From the NCBI GenBank assembly GCA_002293545.1, contig DBDL01000022.1, positions 299 through 6,425 of the forward strand: a DNA stretch of 6,127 nucleotides, in the 5' to 3' direction. This stretch comes from Lachnoclostridium sp. UBA933 (GTDB lineage Bacteria > Bacillota > Clostridia > Lachnospirales > Lachnospiraceae). Under the pieces are notes generated by a model. That model did not search any database and was not told the origin of the DNA. It saw only the letters and a list, made by a program, of their open reading frames with translations. Made by a program: the position numbers and the translations under genes. This document shows, piece after piece, positions 1 to 6,127 of this stretch. Position 1 is the first letter of the stretch. Each line of letters starts with the position of its first letter.

Positions 1-1214
1 TGACTTCCCATGTCGCTAAGCCTGCCGTAGCGTTTGGCGGGAAATACCGTATTATAGACTTCCCGCTGAGCAACTGTATCAATTCCGGCGTAGACACGGT
101 GGGAGTGCTGACGCAGTATCAACCTTTAAAGCTGAATACTCACATTGGCATTGGGATTCCATGGGATTTAGACCGGAACGAGGGCGGGGTTTCTGTCCTT
201 CCCCCTTATGAAAAAAGTACAAGCAGTGAATGGTACACCGGCACCGCAAATGCTATTTTTCAGAATCTCAACTATATGGAATATTACAATCCTGAGTATG
301 TGTTAATTTTGGGCGGAGATCACATTTACAAAATGGATTATCAAATAATGCTTGATTTTCATAAAGCGAACAAAGCGGATATCACAGTAGCAACGATTCC
401 GGTTCCGATGGAGGAAGCCAGCCGTTTCGGCGTGTGTATTACCGATGAAACATACCGGATTACCGATTTTGAAGAAAAACCGGAGAATCCGAGAAGCAAT
501 TTGGCTTCGATGGGTATCTACATTTTTTCATGGCCGGTGCTCCGGGAAGCATTGGTACGGCTGAAAGACCAAAAGGGCTGTGATTTTGGAAAGCATATCA
601 TTCCGTATTGTCATGAAAAGAATGACCGGATTTTTGCCTATGAATACAACGGGTATTGGAAGGATGTCGGTACATTGGGTTCCTATTGGGAGTCCAATAT
701 GGAGTTGATCGACATCATCCCCGTGTTTAATCTTTACGACGAATTTTGGAAGATTTACACGAAATACGAATGGATTCGCCCGCAGTATATTTCCGGTTCC
801 GCAAGTATTGAACGTGCGATTATGGGAGATGGATGTGAAATTTACGGAAATGTACGGAACTCGGTTATCGGTTCCAATGTGGTTATCGAGGAGGGTGCGG
901 TCGTACAGGATTCCATCATTATGAACTCAGCCCAAATCGGCAAAAATACGGTGCTGAACAAAACCATTATTGCGGAGAATGCAAAAATCGGTAACAATTG
1001 TATCTTCGGCGTCGGCGAGGATAATCCGGTGAACCGGCTGAAACCGGAAGTATACGCGTTTAATCTTGCCGTAGTCGGTGACAATTCCGTCATTCCGGAC
1101 GGTATTACCATCGGAAAGAATACTGCCATAGCGGGAGAAACAACAGCCGGGGATTATACGGACAATCAGCTTCCCGGCGGTGAAACTTTGATAAAGGCAG
1201 GTGATATCCTATGA
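1..1214 (+). CDS. glgC: Glucose-1-phosphate adenylyltransferase, catalytic subunit GlgC (5' partial)
   Basis: This cytosolic enzyme makes ADP-glucose and pyrophosphate from ATP and glucose 1-phosphate, the committing step of bacterial glycogen synthesis. The reading frame is open from base 3 (403 visible codons) and enters mid-motif with [17 protein letters not shown], so roughly 25 N-terminal residues, including the GGxGxRL nucleotide loop, lie upstream. The nucleotidyltransferase domain shows [11 protein letters not shown], with the presumed metal-binding Asp at base 318 (E. coli Asp142), FEEKP, with the sugar-phosphate Lys at base 477 (E. coli Lys195), and YWKDVGT, with the second metal Asp at base 663 (E. 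coli Asp276). From about base 795, isoleucine/valine-rich hexapeptide repeats form the left-handed beta-helix domain. All visible catalytic residues are intact. The in-frame GTG at 99 is internal, not the start. The stop overlaps glgD by 4 bp, fitting a GlgC-GlgD heteromer. The residue correspondences are from family knowledge; no search was run. Confidence 0.96.
   Translation, partial: TSHVAKPAVAFGGKYRIIDFPLSNCINSGVDTVGVLTQYQPLKLNTHIGIGIPWDLDRNEGGVSVLPPYEKSTSSEWYTGTANAIFQNLNYMEYYNPEYVLILGGDHIYKMDYQIMLDFHKANKADITVATIPVPMEEASRFGVCITDETYRITDFEEKPENPRSNLASMGIYIFSWPVLREALVRLKDQKGCDFGKHIIPYCHEKNDRIFAYEYNGYWKDVGTLGSYWESNMELIDIIPVFNLYDEFWKIYTKYEWIRPQYISGSASIERAIMGDGCEIYGNVRNSVIGSNVVIEEGAVVQDSIIMNSAQIGKNTVLNKTIIAENAKIGNNCIFGVGEDNPVNRLKPEVYAFNLAVVGDNSVIPDGITIGKNTAIAGETTAGDYTDNQLPGGETLIKAGDIL
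1199..1203 (+). promoter_or_regulatory. Ribosome binding site of glgD, inside glgC
   Basis: AGGTG lies 7 bases before the glgD ATG, within the last codons of glgC. Together with the ATGA stop/start overlap it supports translational coupling of the two subunits. The match to the Shine-Dalgarno consensus is only moderate, so coupling by terminating ribosomes may matter more than free initiation. Confidence 0.6.
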
Positions 1215-2332
1215 AAGTATTAGGCATTATATTGGCGGGCGGAAACAATGTCCGCATGAAAGAACTGACCAAAAAAAGAGCGACGCCGGCACTGCCGATT
1301 GCCGGAGGGTATCGCAGCATTGACTTTGCACTGAGCAATATGGCAAACTCACATATTAGTAAAGTGGCTGTCTTTACACAATATAATTCCAAATCCCTGA
1401 CGCAGCACTTGAATTCTTCCAAGTGGTGGGATTTCGGAAGAAAGCAGGGAGGATTGTTTGTATTCACCCCGTCGCAGACACATGACAACAGTTATTGGTA
1501 CCGCGGCACAGCCGACGCCATTTCACAAAATATTGATTACTTAAAAAATACGCATGAACCATATGTCATTATTGCTTCCGCAGATTGTGTGTACAAAATG
1601 GATTTTCACAAGGTACTCGAATATCATATACAGAAACATGCGGATATTACCATTGTAACAAAGGACATTGCCGGCAAAGACGATCCCAGCCGTTTCGGTG
1701 TTGTCAAGGCGGATGAAACCGGCAGGGTCATGGAGTTCGATGAAAAACCGATCGTTACAAACGAAACCGTAATATCGGCGGGTATTTATGTAGTCCGCAG
1801 ACGTCAGCTGATTGAAATGATTGAAAAAGCAAACAACGAGGGCGGTTTTGATTTTGTAAAAGATATCCTGATTCGGTACCGCGGACTGAAAAAAATATAT
1901 GCCTATCAAATGAAAGAGTATTGGAGCAATGTGACAACAATTGATTCATATTTTAAAACCAATATGGATTTTTTGAACCGTGAAATCCGTGAGTATTTCT
2001 TCGGCGGCTATTCAAAGATTTCATCAAAAATAGAGGATTTACCTCCGGCGAAATATAATGTCGGGTCCAATATTACCAACAGTCTTGTTTCCAGCGGCTG
2101 TATCATAAACGGGGAAGTAACGGATTCCGTACTTTTTAAAGAGGTTTATATTGGAAATAACTGTATTATTCGTAATTCTATTATATTAAATGATGTTTAT
2201 ATTGGTGACAATTCTTACATTGAAAACTGTATCGTCGAAAGCAGGGATACCATTCGGGCGAATTCCCGTTTTGTTGGGAAAGGCGGGGAAATAAAGGTCG
2301 TCTTGGAGGAGAATGAACGTTTCGTATTGTAA
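1211..2332 (+). CDS. glgD: GlgD, non-catalytic/regulatory subunit of ADP-glucose pyrophosphorylase
   Basis: This 373-residue GlgC paralogue is the partner subunit found in Firmicutes. Studied GlgD proteins have little or no activity alone and raise the activity of GlgC in a mixed oligomer. The fold is the same: a nucleotidyltransferase domain (about residues 1-260) followed by a left-handed beta-helix with hexapeptide repeats (about 280-373). Compared with catalytic GlgC, the phosphate loop reads GGNNVRM (residues 10-16) and lacks the usual GxG glycine. The AKPA lysine is replaced by Thr25 (ATPA), and the second metal-ligand Asp in the WKDVGT motif is Asn240 (WSNVTT). Asp125 (ADCVYKMD) and Lys179 (FDEKP) remain. 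The start ATG at 1211 is set by the LGIILAGG N-terminus and the overlap with glgC. I infer an inactive or weak subunit that assembles with the GlgC encoded just upstream. Recognition is by motif and context, not by a search. Confidence 0.95.
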   Translation: MKVLGIILAGGNNVRMKELTKKRATPALPIAGGYRSIDFALSNMANSHISKVAVFTQYNSKSLTQHLNSSKWWDFGRKQGGLFVFTPSQTHDNSYWYRGTADAISQNIDYLKNTHEPYVIIASADCVYKMDFHKVLEYHIQKHADITIVTKDIAGKDDPSRFGVVKADETGRVMEFDEKPIVTNETVISAGIYVVRRRQLIEMIEKANNEGGFDFVKDILIRYRGLKKIYAYQMKEYWSNVTTIDSYFKTNMDFLNREIREYFFGGYSKISSKIEDLPPAKYNVGSNITNSLVSSGCIINGEVTDSVLFKEVYIGNNCIIRNSIILNDVYIGDNSYIENCIVESRDTIRANSRFVGKGGEIKVVLEENERFVL

Positions 2333-2374
2333 GGATGCAAAAAGCCAGTTTTGATAAGCATTAAAGTATTTCAC

Positions 2375-2384
2375 AGGAAAGGGG
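2375..2384 (+). promoter_or_regulatory. Strong ribosome binding site of spoVG
   Basis: The purine run AGGAAAGGGG ends 8 bases before the ATG at 2393, the start that gives the family N-terminus MQITNVR. A second in-frame ATG at 2387 lies only 2 bases after the run but 8 bases after its AGGA part, so minor initiation there (adding Met-Ser) cannot be excluded. This is one of the strongest-looking sites in the window. Confidence 0.7.
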
Positions 2385-2392
2385 AAATGAGT

Positions 2393-2680
2393 ATGCAGAT
2401 TACAAATGTTCGGGTTTGTGTGGTAAATAAGGACTCAAAAATGAAAGCCGTTGCTTCTGTCACATTTGATGATTCATTTGTCGTACATGACATGAAAGTA
2501 ATCGAAGGGGAAAAAGGTTTATTTGTTGCGATGCCGAGCAAACGAATTCCGTCAGGGGATTTTCGGGATATCGCTCATCCGATTCATATGGACATGCGTA
2601 ACATGCTGCAAGACGCAATACTATCGGAATATGAAATCGAACTGGAAAAACAGCAGGAAGAAGATCTCGTAACATCATAG
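2393..2680 (+). CDS. spoVG: SpoVG family nucleic-acid-binding regulator
   Basis: SpoVG is a small cytosolic protein first known from sporulation and septation in Bacillus. In several Firmicutes and Borrelia it binds DNA and/or RNA and acts as a pleiotropic regulator. The 95-residue product has the family's usual length (about 85-100) and its signature blocks: [12 protein letters not shown] at the start, [11 protein letters not shown] (29-39), [10 protein letters not shown] (42-51) and [10 protein letters not shown] (55-64). An acidic tail (KQQEED) follows the C-terminal helix, as in other members. The frame stays open upstream to a TTG at 2351, but those extra residues ([12 protein letters not shown]) have no counterpart in the family and span the Shine-Dalgarno site, so 2393 is preferred. 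It sits 60 bp after glgD and 137 bp before pth. SpoVG also occurs in non-sporulating species, so its presence does not prove that this organism makes spores. The targets here are unknown. Confidence 0.96.
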   Translation: MQITNVRVCVVNKDSKMKAVASVTFDDSFVVHDMKVIEGEKGLFVAMPSKRIPSGDFRDIAHPIHMDMRNMLQDAILSEYEIELEKQQEEDLVTS

Positions 2681-2725
2681 TCATTTTCAGCAAGACCGAA
2701 TGCCGGTTTGCGGATGTCGGCGGTT

Positions 2726-2755
2726 ATAAGGCTTCGTCGCAGGATGAAGCCTTAT
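2726..2755 (+). other. Hairpin between spoVG and pth, no U-tract
   Basis: ATAAGGCTTC (2726-2735) and GAAGCCTTAT (2746-2755) are perfect 10-base inverted repeats. The pairing continues inward with a G-U pair and two Watson-Crick pairs, giving a 13-bp stem and a 4-base loop, GCAG (2739-2742). It lies 45 bp after the spoVG stop and ends 62 bp before the pth start. The sequence downstream (GCTTATGTAC) has no T-run, so it is not a standard intrinsic terminator on either strand. It could be a weak or factor-assisted terminator, an mRNA-stabilising or processing element that sets spoVG and pth levels separately, or a protein operator. The structure is read directly from the sequence; its role is inference. 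Confidence 0.6.
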
Positions 2756-2800
2756 GCTTATGTACAAACATGCCGATGTATCCGTCAGGAAATGTAAACG

Positions 2801-2805
2801 AAGGG
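2801..2805 (+). promoter_or_regulatory. Probable ribosome binding site of pth
   Basis: AAGGG lies 12 bases before the ATG at 2818, slightly farther than ideal. The earlier in-frame ATGs at 2770 and 2776 have no comparable purine run in front of them, so this site supports the 2818 start. Confidence 0.5.
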
Positions 2806-2817
2806 AAAGCAGAAATA

Positions 2818-3387
2818 ATGTATATTATTGTAGGCCTTGGGAATCCATCACGGGAGTATATTGCGACAAGACACAATATCGGATTTGATGCGGTTACATG
2901 TATTTGTGACAAATACGATATATCGCTTGATTATAAAAAACACAGGGCAATTTGCGGGAAAGGGAGAATCGCCGGGGAAAAGGTATTGGCGGCGATGCCT
3001 CAGACCTATATGAACCTTAGCGGGGAAAGTGTCCGCGGACTGGTTGATTTTTTTAAGATTGACCCGAAAAAAGAACTGGTGGTTATTTATGACGATACCG
3101 CCCTGGACGTCGGAAGACTGCGCATAAGGGCAGAGGGCAGTGCGGGAGGGCATAACGGGCTCAAAAACATCATTGCCCATTTAGGGACGCAGGAATTTCC
3201 GAGAATCCGGATAGGGATTGGAAGCAAGCCGCCGGGATGGGATTTGGCGGATTATGTACTGCGCAGATTTGAAAAGAATGAGCAAAAAATGATACGGGAT
3301 GCATTAAAGGATACTGCCGATGCTGCCGAGGTAATTATCAGTAAAGGAATTGATTCTGCAATGAATCAATATAATGGGAATAAATAG
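2818..3387 (+). CDS. pth: Peptidyl-tRNA hydrolase (Pth)
   Basis: Pth cleaves the ester bond of peptidyl-tRNAs that drop off ribosomes, recycling tRNA; it is a monomeric cytosolic enzyme, normally essential in bacteria. The 189-residue product matches the usual length (about 185-195). Family motifs appear in order: IIVGLGNP (3-10), TRHNIGF (17-23) with catalytic His19, QTYMNLSG (62-69) with Asn66, YDD (91-93) with Asp92, and [10 protein letters not shown] (107-116) with Asn113. By family knowledge these correspond to E. coli His20, Asn68, Asp93 and Asn114, and Asn9 to Asn10. All are intact. The usual NPG reads NPS here, a mild variation. The start at 2818 gives the canonical [10 protein letters not shown]; an in-frame extension back to 2770 adds 16 residues that the family lacks. 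Only 11 bp separate it from mfd, so the two are very probably co-transcribed. Confidence 0.97.
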   Translation: MYIIVGLGNPSREYIATRHNIGFDAVTCICDKYDISLDYKKHRAICGKGRIAGEKVLAAMPQTYMNLSGESVRGLVDFFKIDPKKELVVIYDDTALDVGRLRIRAEGSAGGHNGLKNIIAHLGTQEFPRIRIGIGSKPPGWDLADYVLRRFEKNEQKMIRDALKDTADAAEVIISKGIDSAMNQYNGNK

Positions 3388-3391
3388 GGAG
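3386..3391 (+). promoter_or_regulatory. Ribosome binding site that decides the mfd TTG start
   Basis: AGGGAG begins inside the pth stop codon (TAG, 3385-3387) and lies 7 bases before the TTG at 3399. The next candidate, ATG at 3420, has no purine run ahead of it. The site supports the non-ATG start and suggests that pth and mfd translation are linked. Confidence 0.7.
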
Positions 3392-3398
3392 AACGGAT

Positions 3399-6127
3399 TT
3401 GAAAACTTTATTGGCGCCCATGGAGGAATGGGAAGAATTTATACAGTTGAAAGAGTCGGTTAAAAGAGGTGAAACACCGACGTTTGTAACAGGTTGCATC
3501 GGAACCGCAAAAAGTCATTTTATGTACGGGCTGGGCGGGCAATACCGGTTTAAGGTGATTATTACAAGCAATGAACTAAGGGCAAAGGAGCTTTTAGAGG
3601 ATTACAGGCTTTATGATAAATCGGTTTGCTATTATCCTGCGAAGGATTTGATTTTTTACAGTGCGGATGTTCACGGACAGGCGATTGTGAAAGAACGGCT
3701 GAAAATCATCAAACGGATTGCAGAAAACGAACCGTGTACCATTATTATGACGATGGACGGGGGTATGGATTTTTGCCTTCCCTTTTCCATGTTTGAAAAC
3801 AACCGTATCACAGTGACGGAGGGGAAAGAGCTGAAGCTGGAGCATTTTCGGAAACAGCGGACGGGATTGGGTTATGAGCATGTGAATCAGGTGGAGCAGG
3901 AAGGACAGTTTTCCGTGCGGGGAGGTATTGTCGATGTCTATTCCCTGACAGAGGATAACCCTTTTCGTATTGAGCTTTGGGGAGATGAAGTGGATACGAT
4001 CCGTATCATTGATGTGGAAAGCCAGCGTTCTGTCGAGCGGCTGACTGAGGCGGTGATATATCCGGCGGTGGAAATTTTTGCGTCGGAGGATGAAGTGCTG
4101 GCGGGGCTTAGAAACATCCGTCTGGATAAAGAAAAGCATGTCCGGTTATTGACGGAGGAACGGAAAATAGAACAGGCAAACAGACTGCGTACGGCTGTGG
4201 ACGGTTTTCTGGAATCCTATGAAGCGTATCAGGGTTTTATTAATCTGGAAAGTTATATCCGGTATTTTACGAAAAAGAGGATGTCGTTTTTTGATTATTT
4301 TAAGGAAAGGGAGGCGATTTTTTATTTGGATGAACCGGCGCGTTGTATCGAACGGTGTGAGGCAGTGGAATTTGAGTTCCGCGAAAGCATGGTAAGCCGG
4401 CTGGAAAAGGGTTATATCTTACCGGAGCAGATTGACGTGCTGTATTCGCTTCCGGCTGTGTTAAAAAAGATTCGTGAGAAACCTTTGGTATTGTTGTCGT
4501 CATTGAATTCGACGGTAAAGGAAATTCCGGCGGAAAGGCATTTTCATTTTACGGTACAGTCCTCTCCGTCTTATAATAACAATTTTGCACTGTTGGCGAA
4601 AGACATTGCGGGAGCCAAGAAAAACGGGGCAAGGTTACTAGTGCTGTCCGCTTCCGAAACGAGAGGGCGAAGACTTTGTGAGGATTTAGAGAATTATGGT
4701 GTACATGCATTCTATAACCGGAATATGGATTATGAATTAAAATCCGGCGAAGTAATGATTTCACGCGGCAGTCTGCGGCGAGGATTTGAATATCCCGATC
4801 TGGCATTTGTCGTCGTAACGGAAAGTGATATTTTCGGGGGAGAAAAAAAGAAAAGAAAAAAGAAGCACAGACGTTACGAGGGCGCTCATATCCATAGTTT
4901 TAATGATTTGAAGATAGGGGATTATGTCGTCCATGAAAATCATGGACTCGGCATCTATCAGGGGATTGAAAAGATCGAAGTGGATAAAATAACGAAAGAC
5001 TATTTAAAGATCAAATATGCCGGGAACAGCAATTTATATATTCTGGCGACCGGGCTGGAGGTACTGCAAAAGTATGCGGGCAGCGATTCGCGCAGTCATA
5101 AGTTAAATAAATTAAATTCATCGGAATGGAAAAGGACGAAGTCGCGCGTCAAGGGTGCGGTAAATGAGATTGCAAAGGACTTAGTGAATCTATATGCAAA
5201 AAGGCAGCAAAAAACCGGCTTTTCATTTGAAAAGGACACGGTTTGGCAAAAAGAATTTGAAGAACTGTTTCCCTACGAAGAAACCGACGACCAGATAACG
5301 GCAATCGAGGCAACCAAACGGGATATGGAGAGCAGGAGGATTATGGACCGCCTCATATGCGGAGATGTCGGCTACGGTAAAACGGAAATCGCCATAAGGG
5401 CGGCTTTTAAAGCCGTACAGGACGGAAAGCAAGTCGCTTTTCTTGTACCGACAACCATCTTAGCCGGGCAGCATTATAATACCTTTTTGCAGCGTATGAA
5501 GGATTTCCCTGTCAGTGTGGATATGATTTCAAGGCTGCGGACGCCGACGGAGCAGAAAAAAACCAAAGAACGCTTAAAAAGGGGGAGTCTGGACATAATT
5601 ATCGGAACGCACCGGCTATTGTCAAAAGATATTACCTACAAAAATTTGGGTCTGCTGATTGTTGATGAGGAGCAGCGTTTCGGAGTAACACATAAGGAAA
5701 AGATTAAACAGTTAAAAAATGACATTGATGTACTTACCCTGACGGCAACACCGATTCCGAGGACGCTTCATATGAGCTTAGTCGGGATCCGTGATATGAG
5801 TGTACTCGAAGTGGCACCGATGGACCGGATGCCGATTCAGACATTCGTTATGGAAAAAAATGATGAAATAATCCGGGAGGCGGTTATTCGTGAGTTAGGC
5901 AGAGGCGGACAGGTATATTATGTATATAACCGTGTTGCGAACATGGATATTATTGCGGGGGAGGTTGCGAAGCTGGTTCCGGAAGCGACCGTAGCTTTTG
6001 CACACGGGCAGATGCAGGTGAGGGAGCTGGAACAGACGATGTTTTTATTTATCAACGGTGAAATTGATGTTCTGGTTTCGACCACGATTGTGGAAACGGG
6101 ACTGGACATCCCGAATGTGAATACGAT
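3399..6127 (+). CDS. mfd: Transcription-repair coupling factor Mfd (3' partial)
   Basis: Mfd is an ATP-driven DNA translocase that dislodges RNA polymerase stalled at lesions and recruits UvrA for nucleotide excision repair. The 909 visible codons contain no stop; with family lengths of about 1150-1180, some 250 residues lie past the window. Domains in order: a UvrB-like module (about 1-225) whose ATP loop is degenerate (TGCIGTAKS, 31-39) and which carries [10 protein letters not shown] (174-183); a connecting region; a very basic linker, KKKRKKK (483-489); the RNA polymerase interaction domain (about 504-561; [14 protein letters not shown], ending LQKYAG); then the helicase-like motor with Walker [10 protein letters not shown] (655-663), DEEQ (756-759), TATPIPRT (782-789) and [13 protein letters not shown] (894-906). 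Missing are the end of the motor and the C-terminal UvrA-masking domain. The TTG start gives MKTLLAP and has a well-placed ribosome binding site; ATG at 3420 would drop 7 conserved-looking residues. All visible motor motifs are intact. Confidence 0.96.
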   Translation, partial: MKTLLAPMEEWEEFIQLKESVKRGETPTFVTGCIGTAKSHFMYGLGGQYRFKVIITSNELRAKELLEDYRLYDKSVCYYPAKDLIFYSADVHGQAIVKERLKIIKRIAENEPCTIIMTMDGGMDFCLPFSMFENNRITVTEGKELKLEHFRKQRTGLGYEHVNQVEQEGQFSVRGGIVDVYSLTEDNPFRIELWGDEVDTIRIIDVESQRSVERLTEAVIYPAVEIFASEDEVLAGLRNIRLDKEKHVRLLTEERKIEQANRLRTAVDGFLESYEAYQGFINLESYIRYFTKKRMSFFDYFKEREAIFYLDEPARCIERCEAVEFEFRESMVSRLEKGYILPEQIDVLYSLPAVLKKIREKPLVLLSSLNSTVKEIPAERHFHFTVQSSPSYNNNFALLAKDIAGAKKNGARLLVLSASETRGRRLCEDLENYGVHAFYNRNMDYELKSGEVMISRGSLRRGFEYPDLAFVVVTESDIFGGEKKKRKKKHRRYEGAHIHSFNDLKIGDYVVHENHGLGIYQGIEKIEVDKITKDYLKIKYAGNSNLYILATGLEVLQKYAGSDSRSHKLNKLNSSEWKRTKSRVKGAVNEIAKDLVNLYAKRQQKTGFSFEKDTVWQKEFEELFPYEETDDQITAIEATKRDMESRRIMDRLICGDVGYGKTEIAIRAAFKAVQDGKQVAFLVPTTILAGQHYNTFLQRMKDFPVSVDMISRLRTPTEQKKTKERLKRGSLDIIIGTHRLLSKDITYKNLGLLIVDEEQRFGVTHKEKIKQLKNDIDVLTLTATPIPRTLHMSLVGIRDMSVLEVAPMDRMPIQTFVMEKNDEIIREAVIRELGRGGQVYYVYNRVANMDIIAGEVAKLVPEATVAFAHGQMQVRELEQTMFLFINGEIDVLVSTTIVETGLDIPNVNT

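Noticed and set aside
99..101. GTG at 99 as the glgC start
   Set aside because: The frame is open upstream to base 3 and encodes conserved GlgC motifs ([13 protein letters not shown]), so the true start lies outside the window.
1105..1488. 127-codon open frame on the - strand across the glgC-glgD junction
   Set aside because: It is antisense to two clearly conserved coding regions, with no motif or context of its own.
2338..2353. Inverted repeat CAAAA/TTTTG after glgD as a terminator
   Set aside because: The stem is only 5 bp and almost all A-T, too weak, with no U-tract after it.
2351..2392. Longer SpoVG starting at TTG 2351
   Set aside because: The added residues have no family counterpart and include the translated Shine-Dalgarno run; ATG 2393 gives the conserved N-terminus with 8-base spacing.
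2708..2730. TTGCGG...TATAAG as a sigma-A promoter for pth
   Set aside because: The spacing is about 11 bp, far from 17, and the -10-like hexamer is part of the hairpin stem.
2770..2817. Longer Pth starting at ATG 2770 or 2776
   Set aside because: There is no ribosome binding site before these codons, and the extension precedes the canonical [10 protein letters not shown] start.
3594..4139. 181-codon open frame on the - strand inside mfd
   Set aside because: It lies wholly within conserved Mfd coding sequence, its product shows no recognisable motif, and no ribosome binding evidence favours it. It is a shadow of the + strand gene.

Overview
The window is a compact, single-strand run of five bacterial genes, all on the + strand: glgC (5' end cut off), glgD, spoVG, pth and mfd (3' end cut off). 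A separate GlgD paired with GlgC, a SpoVG protein, the spoVG...pth-mfd order and purine-rich Shine-Dalgarno sites all point to a Firmicute. Protein details, such as the SSKWWDFG and SRDTIRAN stretches of GlgD and the lysine-rich linker of Mfd, look most like clostridia of the Lachnospiraceae type. That family assignment is from remembered sequences, not from a search.

Layout. Bases 1-2332 hold the two subunits of ADP-glucose pyrophosphorylase, which makes the glucosyl donor for glycogen; the genes overlap by 4 bp (ATGA). A 60-bp gap with a strong ribosome binding site leads to spoVG (2393-2680), a small nucleic-acid-binding regulator. The next 137 bp contain a well-formed hairpin (2726-2755) without a U-tract, then pth (2818-3387), peptidyl-tRNA hydrolase. 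After only 11 bp mfd starts from a TTG codon (3399) and runs off the end. Its 909 visible codons carry the UvrB-like module, the RNA polymerase interaction domain and most of the translocase.

The genes fall into a glycogen pair (glgC-glgD) and a housekeeping set (spoVG-pth-mfd). The second set resembles the Bacillus subtilis spoVG-glmU-prs-ctc-pth-fin-mfd neighbourhood, but glmU, prs, ctc and fin are absent. Tight spacing and shared direction suggest co-transcription of at least glgC-glgD and pth-mfd. No intrinsic terminator with a U-run is visible anywhere.

I saw no mobile element, CRISPR array, tRNA, rRNA, riboswitch or defence gene, and no stretch over 300 bases without a gene. I found no convincing undescribed system here. 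The points most worth a second look are the catalytically degenerate GlgD, the spoVG-pth hairpin and the condensed gene order.
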